Part shown: piece by piece, positions 8,562 through 16,409 of the stretch
How positions within the stretch are numbered: the stretch's first letter is position 1
Layout: every line of letters begins with the position of its first letter
Assembly (NCBI GenBank): GCA_902531515.1
Contig: CACAEJ010000001.1
Location: 62,001-126,000 of the forward strand
Length of the DNA: 64,000 nucleotides
Direction: 5' to 3'
From: an uncultured Pseudohongiella sp.
Lineage (GTDB): Bacteria > Pseudomonadota > Gammaproteobacteria > Pseudomonadales > Pseudohongiellaceae
Made by a program: the position numbers and the translations under genes
The notes under the pieces: generated by a model
Database searches by the model: none
What the model was told of the DNA's origin: nothing
What the model saw: only the letters and a program-made list of their open reading frames with translations

Positions 8562-9497
8562 CTAATAGGGTCGAGCTAATTTCCCTGCAGACTGAGTTTT
8601 AAAACGTTTATGCAACCACAGATATTGTTCTGGATTTTTGCGAATGGCTTGTTCAATAAGGTTATTGATTATTGAGGCGTCTGCTCTGGGTTCGCCTGTG
8701 GGATAATTTTCTAATACATTACTGAACTGAAGTTTATATCCCGAATTGTCTTCATCGCGATAATGGCTGAAAAAAATTACGGCAGAATTGTTGAATTTCG
8801 CAAACCGAGTTGTAGCAGTAATAGTTGCCGCCTCAATGCCGAAAAAAGGGACAAACACTGAATGCTTTGGCCCATAATCTTGGTCTGGCGCGTACCAAAT
8901 AACCCTCCCGTTTTTAAGGCTCCGTAGCGCGCTACGGATATTTTTTCTATCTATAACCGATGGATAATGACGCAATCGGCCATTAAACATGGCACTATCA
9001 AAAAGAGTGTTTTTAAAGGGGCGGTACGTCACGTCCATTTCTTGAAATAAACTCAAAAGGAATCCACCAAATTCTAAAGTTGTAAAGTGAGCGCAAATCA
9101 AGAGTACACCTCGACCTTCGGATATTGCATTTTTTAAATTTTCTAGGCCGGAAACAGTCACTCGAGACTTAAATTCCTCAGGAGTTCTATGCCATGTAAT
9201 AGCGGTTTCGATTAATCCAATACCATTAGAGATGAAGGTTTTTTTAACTAAATTTTCCAACGCTCTTTGACTTAGCTCTGGGAAACAAAGTTTGAGATTA
9301 ACCTCACAGATATGCCTTCTACTTTTAGCTAGATGATAAGTCAAAAAACCTAAGAATTGTCCGATCTTAATCTGGAAAGGGAATGGTAGGTAAGTAACTA
9401 TTTTCATGAACCCAAGTAGTATCCAAGTTGGCCAATATTTTGGTGGCCAAAATTCTGCAAGGGAGCGTCTCTCTCCTCTAGTACTTGCCTTGGGCAT
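8562..9497 (-). CDS. lpxL: Lipid A biosynthesis lauroyl/acyl-acyltransferase
   Basis: This member of the LpxL/HtrB family moves a secondary acyl chain from acyl-ACP to Kdo2-lipid IVA on the cytoplasmic side of the inner membrane. The catalytic HX4E motif is in ICAHFTTLEFGG. Other family marks are VTYRPFKNTLFD and WYAPDQDYGPKHSVFVPFFG, then EQYLWLHKRFKTQ near the C terminus. An N-terminal hydrophobic anchor lies around residues 20-45. Length (311) is normal. It is divergent from hldE across 243 bases and upstream of the membrane transferase-like gene in a probable two-gene unit. LpxM cannot be fully excluded, but the sequence reads as LpxL. Confidence 0.9.
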   Translation of the reverse strand: MPKASTRGERRSLAEFWPPKYWPTWILLGFMKIVTYLPFPFQIKIGQFLGFLTYHLAKSRRHICEVNLKLCFPELSQRALENLVKKTFISNGIGLIETAITWHRTPEEFKSRVTVSGLENLKNAISEGRGVLLICAHFTTLEFGGFLLSLFQEMDVTYRPFKNTLFDSAMFNGRLRHYPSVIDRKNIRSALRSLKNGRVIWYAPDQDYGPKHSVFVPFFGIEAATITATTRFAKFNNSAVIFFSHYRDEDNSGYKLQFSNVLENYPTGEPRADASIINNLIEQAIRKNPEQYLWLHKRFKTQSAGKLARPY

Positions 9498-9740
9498 AGA
9501 TGGTTACTCTTCTGCTACTCAGTAGTCTGTGATTATACTGAAAGCCGATTACTTTCCTATTTCAGTATCTATTCTAAAGGACTGGCAGCCTTAATTTTAG
9601 ACTCTTTACAAAGCTATATAGGCATAACAATAGTAGCAACAATACCAGGAGCCTCTTTATCTACATTTCCTTATGCTATCATGAATTGTAAATTAGCCTC
9701 ATATTTTGGAAAATAAGCTAGGCTAGATTGGAGAGTATGT

Positions 9741-11171
9741 ATGAAACTCGAGATGCCAAAATTTCAGAAGGCCAGGCTTTTGGTTGTCGGAGATATAATG
9801 CTCGATAGATATTGGCACGGGGCCGCCTCTCGTGTGTCGCCGGAGGCTCCTGTACCTGTAGTGTGTGTTGATAGTAGGGAAGGCAGACCTGGAGGTGCAG
9901 CCAACGTGGCTCTAAACATCTCTGCGCTTGGCTCAGCTGCTCGTTTGATTGGGATTGTCGGAAAAGATGAAACCGGTGAAGAGCTGCATTCCCAACTTCA
10001 AGCGGCTGGTGTTTACTGCGATTTCCTATGGTCTGCTAAAAAGCCGACAATCACTAAATTACGAGTAATAAGCCAGCATCAACATTTAATTAGACTAGAT
10101 TTTGAACAATTGTTTGAAAATCAAGATGTGGTAGGCCTCTTTGAAAAGGTTGAAGAATTAATTCAAGACTCTGACTTAATAGTTTTTTCAGACTATAACA
10201 AAGGAGCTCTATGTGAAATGCATAAACTTATAGAACTGTGCCGCTCACAGAATAAACCGATAATTATCGATCCAAAAGGGGCTGATTTTCAAAAGTATAG
10301 GGGAGCGACAATAATTACGCCTAATCTATCTGAATTTGAGTCCGTTGTAGGCAAGAGTAAAAATGAACAAGAGCTTGTTGATAGAGGACTTGAGTTAGTC
10401 AAAGATTTATCTTTGGAAGCACTTTTGATTACTCGAGGCGAGTCTGGGATGACTTTAATTCGGCCGAATTCGCCCGAGTTGCATTTGCCTGCCCGAGCTC
10501 AAGAGGTATTCGATGTAACTGGGGCGGGTGATACTGTAATTTCGGTCCTGGCGGCAGCCATGGCATCTGGAGAGAGTATTTCAGACGCAACTGCCCTTGC
10601 CAATGTTGCCGCGGGTTTAGTAGTAGGTAAGTTAGGGACCGCTGCGATAAGTGGCCCTGAGTTACGCCGCTCAATTTTGGAGGAGCACGGCTGGGGTGGC
10701 GGAATAATGACGGCGCAGCAGCTCTCATTCGCAGTGGCAGATGCTAAAGAACATGGCGAGAAGATTGTATTTACAAACGGTTGTTTTGACATCATTCACG
10801 CAGGCCACGTTGGATACTTATCAGAAGCAAAAAAGTTGGGTGACAAATTAATAGTAGCGATCAACGATGATCATTCGGTAAAAAAGGTTAAAGGTGTGGG
10901 TCGTCCAATCAATCCTGTAGAGCGTAGGATGGCGGTTTTAGCAGGATTGGAAGCTGTCGACTGGGTTGTTTGTTTTCCTGAGGAAACTCCTGAGGAACTG
11001 TTAAGAAAGTTAAAGCCGAATGTTTTAGTCAAGGGCGGGGACTATACCTTAGACAAAGTGGTAGGCGGAGAATACGTTAAGTCCTACGGCGGCGAAGTAA
11101 AAGCTCTTGAATTCCTTGACAACTGCTCCACTTCAGCGATAGTAGAAAAAATGAAAAAAGTGGAAAATTGA
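9741..11171 (+). CDS. hldE: Bifunctional heptose-7-P kinase / heptose-1-P adenylyltransferase
   Basis: HldE makes ADP-D-glycero-beta-D-manno-heptose, the donor for WaaC. The N-terminal ribokinase-like domain (about 1-320) shows GDIMLDRYWHGAASRVSPEAPVPV-type opening, RPGGAANVALN and the anion-hole motif DVTGAGDTV. The C-terminal nucleotidyltransferase domain (about 340-476) shows FTNGCFDIIHAGHVGYL and VKGGDYT. Length (476) equals the usual fused enzyme. The start ATG is preceded by GGAGAG. Its retention shows that heptose is still put into LPS, although waaF in this island is deleted. Confidence 0.96.
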   Translation: MKLEMPKFQKARLLVVGDIMLDRYWHGAASRVSPEAPVPVVCVDSREGRPGGAANVALNISALGSAARLIGIVGKDETGEELHSQLQAAGVYCDFLWSAKKPTITKLRVISQHQHLIRLDFEQLFENQDVVGLFEKVEELIQDSDLIVFSDYNKGALCEMHKLIELCRSQNKPIIIDPKGADFQKYRGATIITPNLSEFESVVGKSKNEQELVDRGLELVKDLSLEALLITRGESGMTLIRPNSPELHLPARAQEVFDVTGAGDTVISVLAAAMASGESISDATALANVAAGLVVGKLGTAAISGPELRRSILEEHGWGGGIMTAQQLSFAVADAKEHGEKIVFTNGCFDIIHAGHVGYLSEAKKLGDKLIVAINDDHSVKKVKGVGRPINPVERRMAVLAGLEAVDWVVCFPEETPEELLRKLKPNVLVKGGDYTLDKVVGGEYVKSYGGEVKALEFLDNCSTSAIVEKMKKVEN

Positions 11172-11187
11172 TTAGGTAGTTAATTAT

Positions 11188-11967
11188 TTAACTTGTCAAA
11201 GCGTTACTCACAATGGATACATTTTTGACTAGATGTTCCTGATTTATTGTTCCTATTATTGCGCTGGTTACTCCAGGTGTACTTAGTACAAAATTTAGGT
11301 TAGTTTCAAGACTATTCTTAGCAAGATGTCCGCTATTTAGTGCTTTCTTCACGAGCACTCCTTTATTTTTCGACGAAGCATAGTCAATCACGGGTAGATC
11401 TTGAGTATTTGAAGGGTTCAAAGTTACCATTACCGCATCAGTCAGATCAGCAGCTCTGAGCCCGCCCCTGACACTTTTAGTTGACATTCCGTATGCCCTA
11501 ATGATTCCCTTTTCTTTTAGTTTAGCTAAAGTTTCTAAACAGTCAGTGGAATCAATTATAGTTTCATCATTTCCATCAGAGTGAACTAAGACTAAATCTA
11601 AATAATCTGTCTTTAGATATTTTAAGCTACGCTCAATGCTTTTCTGTGTGTGTTGGCCGCTAAAATTAAAAGATGATTTTCCAGCGATAAATTCTTCTCC
11701 AACCTTAGTGCAGATTATCCAGTCTAATCGGGCTCTCAAAGCTCGGCCAATTCTTTCTTCACAGTTCCCATATGCTGGTGCCGTGTCGAGGAAATTGATA
11801 CCTAGCTCGTTTGCTTTATCTAATAATCTCTCTAAATCTTTGAGGGAAGGCAGAGAGAATTTTTTCGGGTATTTAACCTCTTGATTTCGTCCAAATTTGA
11901 CGGTTCCCATACCCAGACAGGAAATACAGATCCCACTTTCGCCTAATGAGCGCTTCACTAATTCCAA
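11188..11967 (-). CDS. Aldo/keto reductase family protein
   Basis: The protein is an (alpha/beta)8-type NAD(P)H-dependent reductase. FLDTAPAYGNCEERIGRAL contains the Asp and Tyr of the catalytic tetrad, ICTKVGEEF supplies the Lys and LVLVHSDGN the His. The C terminus has STPGVTSAIIGTINQEHL, a family-typical end. At 259 residues it is on the short side for the family. It starts six bases after the FAD oxidoreductase stop, so the pair is an operon, and converges on hldE with 16 bases between stops. The substrate is unknown; the location suggests sugar or cell-envelope metabolism but this is only context. Confidence 0.85.
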   Translation of the reverse strand: MELVKRSLGESGICISCLGMGTVKFGRNQEVKYPKKFSLPSLKDLERLLDKANELGINFLDTAPAYGNCEERIGRALRARLDWIICTKVGEEFIAGKSSFNFSGQHTQKSIERSLKYLKTDYLDLVLVHSDGNDETIIDSTDCLETLAKLKEKGIIRAYGMSTKSVRGGLRAADLTDAVMVTLNPSNTQDLPVIDYASSKNKGVLVKKALNSGHLAKNSLETNLNFVLSTPGVTSAIIGTINQEHLVKNVSIVSNALTS

Positions 11968-11973
11968 AATAAA

Positions 11974-13176
11974 TCAATCCCAATGAGTACTGGCTAAAGA
12001 CGGTGTTTTAAATAAAGATTGTAATTTATCCAAGGATAAGGTCTTTTCTAGCAAAGTCCTCTCCAGTCGAGCAACATATGTAAGTACTTGATCAGCCAAT
12101 GAAGGTACCAACGTAAGTTTTGTTGGCCAGGCAACTAAAACGTTTCTCTCATCTCTCACGATAGCATCTTCGGGGCGAGAACCACTTTGAACTTGACCCT
12201 CAGAGCGATTAATGAGGAAAGACTCCCATTTTGCACCAGTCAGATTCATCCATGGGAACGTTTTTAGCATCAATTCTTCAGCAGTCTTGATTTGTTCGCT
12301 TTTCGATTTATCGATACCTGATTCAGCAATATCACCTCCTAGGTACCAAACAATTTGACCATTTCTCGTCTCATGAGACGTCACCGTCATTAAAGGGTTT
12401 AAGCTGAAATTATTCCCAATGCAATGCACATAAACTTTAGGCAGATTCGATTTTTTGAGATAAACCATATGAAGGGGGCGCGTTTGTGATTTAATAGTAT
12501 TTAACTTTGCTTTGCTAATTAACTCACTATTGCCTTCGCCGGCGCAGAAGATAAACAAATTTGCTTCTATAGTAACGATTTTGTCTTGCGTCACGATTTC
12601 TAGTTTTTGCTTAGGAGTATTTTCTTCGGAGAGAAATTTATATTTACAGTTTGCTAAAGAGAATATTCTTCCATGGCTTTCGAAGACTAGTTTTTGCAAT
12701 AGGCTGTTCGTATCCATGACAAAATCGGGCAACTTATAAAGCGTACCTTTAACAGACGACTGTCGAAAAAAATTTGGATAACTGTCCTTTGACACGACAT
12801 CCACCCTACCTCTTAAGCTCTTACTACCTAAATAGCTCTTTAGTCGACTCCTCAATCCCCCGTCGGACCACATGTAGTAATTCTCATCGAGTACTTTTAC
12901 ACCAGTTAAATCAACTTCACCTGTTCCATTTAGACATTGCCTCCAGCGATTTGGCATATTTGCAATATTCTTAGAATCTTCCCCCAAAGCTCCTTTTAAC
13001 GCATACTTGAGCCCGCCATGGATAATTCCTTGAGAAGCCAGAGTTTGTTTGCCTCCTAAGGCCTTGGTTTCAAAAAGTATAGGGTCATGCCCTTCAGTTT
13101 GCATTCGGTTTAGTAACCATAAGCCGGCTATACCGCCTCCTAAGATGACGATGTTAGTTGAATAGGTTAAGTTCAT
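11974..13176 (-). CDS. FAD-dependent oxidoreductase (DAO/GlpD-like fold)
   Basis: The N terminus NIVILGGGIAGLWLLNRM is a dinucleotide-binding GxGxxG fold for FAD. ETKALGGKQTLASQGIIHGG is the next conserved block and matches glycine-oxidase/glycerol-3-phosphate-dehydrogenase-like enzymes of the DAO superfamily. FIFCAGEGN around residue 210-220 fits the second nucleotide-contacting stretch. The substrate cannot be told. It is upstream of and six bases from an aldo/keto reductase gene, and divergent from waaA across about 100 bases. The two-enzyme unit sits between hldE and waaA, which is unusual for a core-LPS island. Confidence 0.8.
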   Translation of the reverse strand: MNLTYSTNIVILGGGIAGLWLLNRMQTEGHDPILFETKALGGKQTLASQGIIHGGLKYALKGALGEDSKNIANMPNRWRQCLNGTGEVDLTGVKVLDENYYMWSDGGLRSRLKSYLGSKSLRGRVDVVSKDSYPNFFRQSSVKGTLYKLPDFVMDTNSLLQKLVFESHGRIFSLANCKYKFLSEENTPKQKLEIVTQDKIVTIEANLFIFCAGEGNSELISKAKLNTIKSQTRPLHMVYLKKSNLPKVYVHCIGNNFSLNPLMTVTSHETRNGQIVWYLGGDIAESGIDKSKSEQIKTAEELMLKTFPWMNLTGAKWESFLINRSEGQVQSGSRPEDAIVRDERNVLVAWPTKLTLVPSLADQVLTYVARLERTLLEKTLSLDKLQSLFKTPSLASTHWD

Positions 13177-13274
13177 TAGTTACCTTTACCATTTGAGAAA
13201 GAGTCGGTATAGCATGGCCTGAGTATATCTGTATAAAACTTAATTTCCCAATTAAAGGAAGTTAGTACTTCAAT

Positions 13275-14573
13275 TTGTTTACACTTTTTATGTTTCGTTT
13301 TTTTTATGACTTAATTGTAATTATTTTAATGCCACTAATCTTAGTGCGCCTTTTTATGCGTGGGTATAAAGCCCCGGCATACAGAAGACGGATTAGTGAG
13401 CGTTTTGGGTTTTATCGTTTCCCTAAGTATTTCAAACCCGAAATAACTACTATCTGGGTGCATGCAGTTTCTGTAGGAGAAGTATTTGCTGCCCAACCTT
13501 TGATACGTGAATTAGAGAAATTGTATCCTCACTACCAAATATTTATCACAACAATGACGCCAACAGGATCAGATCAGGTTCGGCGTCTGTTTGGAGAGCA
13601 AGTTTTTCACAGCTATTTGCCTTATGATTCTTCACTGATGTTGTCTCGTTTTATACGTCGAATGGACCCTAAATTATTAATAATTATGGAAACAGAAATC
13701 TGGCCCAATTTGATAACTGTCACTAGAGGAATGGGGATTAAAATACTTTTAGCTAATGCACGTCTCTCAGAAAAATCTGCTTCTGGTTACTCCAAATTTC
13801 GTAGTGTTACAAAGAGAGTATTAGAGCAAATTGATATCATAGGCGCGCAGTCCGAATATGATTCTGAGAGATTGATAAAGCTTGGAGCAAAACCCGAAAA
13901 AATTGTGGTGGCTGGGAATTTAAAGTATCACGTAAATATCAGTATAGAGGATAAATCCAATAAACCCTTATTCAATGAGCTTAAAGCATCTGCGCGACCA
14001 ATAGTAATTGCGGCTAGCACAAGAGACGGTGAAGAGGAAAAACTATTAGTAACCATCAAAGCAGTGCTTAGAAAGTTCCCAAAAGTGCTCTTTATTGTAG
14101 TGCCCCGCCACCCGGAGCGCTTTGATAAAGTTTTCTCTGATCTGAAGAAGTCTCGTGTGATTTGCGCCCGCAGGTCATCCATCGCTAACTTAGGCGATAA
14201 CGTACAGGTTTTAATAGGAGATAGTTTAGGTGAGATGAACTCATATTATGCGGTTTCGCATATAGCTTTTGTCGGGGGCAGTCTCGTAAATACCGGTTGT
14301 CATAACGTGCTCGAACCAGCCGCGATGTCTTTACCTATTTTAGTTGGACCATCACAGTATAATTTTGCTCAAATTTGTGAGCGATTAGAAAAGGCAGGCG
14401 GACTTTTGACTGTTCGGGACGAGAGTGAGCTGGCCGAAAGAATCATCAATCTTCTAGAAAATAAATCAAAAAGGATGAAGATGGGATCAATTGCCAAAGA
14501 AGAAATATTGGCTAACCAAAAGGCCTTACCCATGTTGGTCAAAATGATTGAAGACTTACTCTTTACTGATTAA
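13275..14573 (+). CDS. waaA: Kdo transferase (3-deoxy-D-manno-octulosonic-acid transferase)
   Basis: WaaA attaches Kdo residues to lipid IVA at the cytoplasmic face of the inner membrane. The N-terminal membrane anchor is followed by KAPAYRRRISERFGF, VHAVSVGEVFAAQPLI and ETEIWPNLI. The C-terminal donor domain has SLGEMNSYYAVSHIAFVGGS and GCHNVLEPAAMSLPILVGP. All are hallmark stretches of the GT30 family. The track start is a TTG at 13275, 13 bases after AAAGGAAG; the ATG at 13290 gives the N terminus MFRFFYDL, which looks more like the family, so the start is uncertain by five codons. Its stop overlaps that of pepQ by 11 bases. Confidence 0.95.
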   Translation: MFTLFMFRFFYDLIVIILMPLILVRLFMRGYKAPAYRRRISERFGFYRFPKYFKPEITTIWVHAVSVGEVFAAQPLIRELEKLYPHYQIFITTMTPTGSDQVRRLFGEQVFHSYLPYDSSLMLSRFIRRMDPKLLIIMETEIWPNLITVTRGMGIKILLANARLSEKSASGYSKFRSVTKRVLEQIDIIGAQSEYDSERLIKLGAKPEKIVVAGNLKYHVNISIEDKSNKPLFNELKASARPIVIAASTRDGEEEKLLVTIKAVLRKFPKVLFIVVPRHPERFDKVFSDLKKSRVICARRSSIANLGDNVQVLIGDSLGEMNSYYAVSHIAFVGGSLVNTGCHNVLEPAAMSLPILVGPSQYNFAQICERLEKAGGLLTVRDESELAERIINLLENKSKRMKMGSIAKEEILANQKALPMLVKMIEDLLFTD

Positions 14574-15885
14574 TTGCTTCAAATTGCCTTGTAAGATTTT
14601 CAGATCCTTCATCAGTGACTAGAATGTTATCTTCAATTCTAACTCCTCCACACGGGTACAATTGCTCGACTACTTTCCAATTAATCACCTCGCCTCTTGT
14701 TGTATCTCTCTGAGGCTCGAGAAGAATAGGAATAAAATAACAGCCCGGTTCTATCGTGAAAATCATATCTTTTGCAATGATTCGTGTATTTCTTAAATAT
14801 GGGGAACTAGCTGGGGGAGATTCAACTGCGCCTTTTACATCTCTCTGATGCCCGCCCACGTCATGAACTTGTATGCCAAGAAGGTGACCCACACCGTGAG
14901 GCATAAAAAGATTCGAAATTTCCATTTCCAATAAATCGTCTACAGAACCAGAGCAGATAGAGAGTTCAAGTAAAAGTTCACTTATCTTTGCTAAAGCTTG
15001 CGAGTGAAGTTCAGGATATTTAACTCCGGGTTTGACAAGTGTTACTAGGCTGCGTTCTATGTCTTCCACTCCAATCAAAATATCCTCAAATATAGAATTG
15101 ACGTTCTCTTTTACGACGGTGCGAGTTATATCAGATGCATATCCGTTTACTCGACAACCAGCATCGATTAGTAAAACTTTATCTTTTTCAGCATCGCCTT
15201 TGCGTTTTTTCTGATAGTGGAGAATTGCACTTTTCTCACCTAGAGCCACGATATTTGTGTAGGGACATTCACTTTCTAAAATATTACATGCTCTTAAATA
15301 AGCCATATGGATGTCATATTCATTTCCGTTTGCTAAAAAGCATTCCTTTGCTGCCCGATGCCCTATGAGAGCCAACTTGTTGGCATTTCTAACTTGATCT
15401 ATCTCGTACTGTGTTTTATAGGCTCTTTGGAAGTCAAGATAAGAGATGACTTTTTGTGGGTTTATGTTATGAGTTGAAATGTCAAGTGATGTAGCTACGT
15501 CAGGACAAGGTCCCAGATAGCATAGTTTAAGATTTTTTATGTGAATCTTTATATCGCTGACTACTTTGGTACGTATGACACTTAAATCTTTTTCGAGAGG
15601 CGCCTCATTTTCAACTACTTGGTCATACCAGTAATCCGTCGGGACTACCTGAAAATACCTAGGCGTTTCGCCAGGGATAAAAAGCAGAAATTGATCAGGT
15701 TTGTTTATAGGTATCCATCTTAGATAGTGACCATAAGCGCTAAACTCAATAGATCTATCATCAGCAAAATATAAGGTATCACTGCCGCTATGAAGGAGGA
15801 TGCCCTCTGCTTCAACTGTTTCAAGGGCTGCCTCATGAATCTTGCGGAGAGAATCTATGTGTTTAGAATAATGCGTGTTGTTCAA
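14563..15885 (-). CDS. pepQ: Xaa-Pro dipeptidase (M24, PepQ type)
   Basis: This cytoplasmic dimetal peptidase splits dipeptides with C-terminal proline. The ligands are visible in order: LLIDAGCRVNGYASDITR (two Asp), MPHGVGHLLGIQVHD (His), FTIEPGCYFIP (Glu) and GGVRIEDNILVT (Glu). The N-terminal creatinase-like domain has WIPINKPDQFLLFIPG and DYWYDQVVE, close to the PepQ/organophosphate-acid-anhydrolase branch. Length (440) equals the E. coli enzyme. It converges with waaA and the two reading frames overlap by 11 bases at their stop codons. It looks monocistronic. Confidence 0.9.
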   Translation of the reverse strand: MNNTHYSKHIDSLRKIHEAALETVEAEGILLHSGSDTLYFADDRSIEFSAYGHYLRWIPINKPDQFLLFIPGETPRYFQVVPTDYWYDQVVENEAPLEKDLSVIRTKVVSDIKIHIKNLKLCYLGPCPDVATSLDISTHNINPQKVISYLDFQRAYKTQYEIDQVRNANKLALIGHRAAKECFLANGNEYDIHMAYLRACNILESECPYTNIVALGEKSAILHYQKKRKGDAEKDKVLLIDAGCRVNGYASDITRTVVKENVNSIFEDILIGVEDIERSLVTLVKPGVKYPELHSQALAKISELLLELSICSGSVDDLLEMEISNLFMPHGVGHLLGIQVHDVGGHQRDVKGAVESPPASSPYLRNTRIIAKDMIFTIEPGCYFIPILLEPQRDTTRGEVINWKVVEQLYPCGGVRIEDNILVTDEGSENLTRQFEAINQ

Positions 15886-16061
15886 AACTTCCTCATCTCA
15901 AACTATCATATTCGCCGTTAAGTAAATCGAGTATCGCTATAAATGCCCCGGCTGTCTAGGGGACTCCTTTAGTTAAGCCTGCCACGCTGTTCTTGCTCTT
16001 GTTGCAAAAGTAGAGCCTTAAGTTTAACTTAATGATTTTAGCAAATCAGATGGAGATTATA

Positions 16062-16376
16062 ATGTACGAAGTAGGAGTCTATATGATTGCGAATTTGACT
16101 GTGCGTGATGCTGAACAATATCGTAAGTATGAGAAGGGATTTTTCCCTATACTAAAAAGATTTGGTGGAGAGTTTGTGACTTTTGATGATAAGCATGAAA
16201 CTTTTGAGGGGACTGATCCACTTCAAGGGCGGGTAATCATCTTTAAGTTTCCTTCAGAAAAAGCAGCTAGGGATTGGTACGATGACGACGAATATCAGGT
16301 TCTATCGGAATTTCGCAGATCTGGGACCGTTCTGAAGGCGTTGACTCTAGTACATGAACTCCCCCCGCGCCCATAA
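16062..16376 (+). CDS. DUF1330 family protein
   Basis: This small ferredoxin-fold protein of about 104 residues is related to the dimeric alpha/beta-barrel superfamily. YMIANLTVRDAEQYRKYEKG and ARDWYDDDEYQVLSEFR are typical of DUF1330. The ORF track begins at 16032, but GGAG at 16051-16054 is seven bases before the ATG at 16062, which gives the usual N terminus MYEVGVY. Biochemical function is unknown for the family. It is monocistronic and converges with gcvP with 33 bases between the stops; no terminator hairpin is visible there. Confidence 0.85.
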   Translation: MYEVGVYMIANLTVRDAEQYRKYEKGFFPILKRFGGEFVTFDDKHETFEGTDPLQGRVIIFKFPSEKAARDWYDDDEYQVLSEFRRSGTVLKALTLVHELPPRP

Positions 16377-16409
16377 CAAAACTCCTATTCCCTAAAAGGT
16401 ACCCGAATT

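Noticed and set aside
10429-10795. Two minus-strand ORFs within hldE
   Set aside because: They are shadows of the kinase/nucleotidyltransferase linker region of hldE in other frames.
15032-15368. Plus-strand ORFs inside pepQ
   Set aside because: Both lie entirely within the well-supported M24 peptidase gene.
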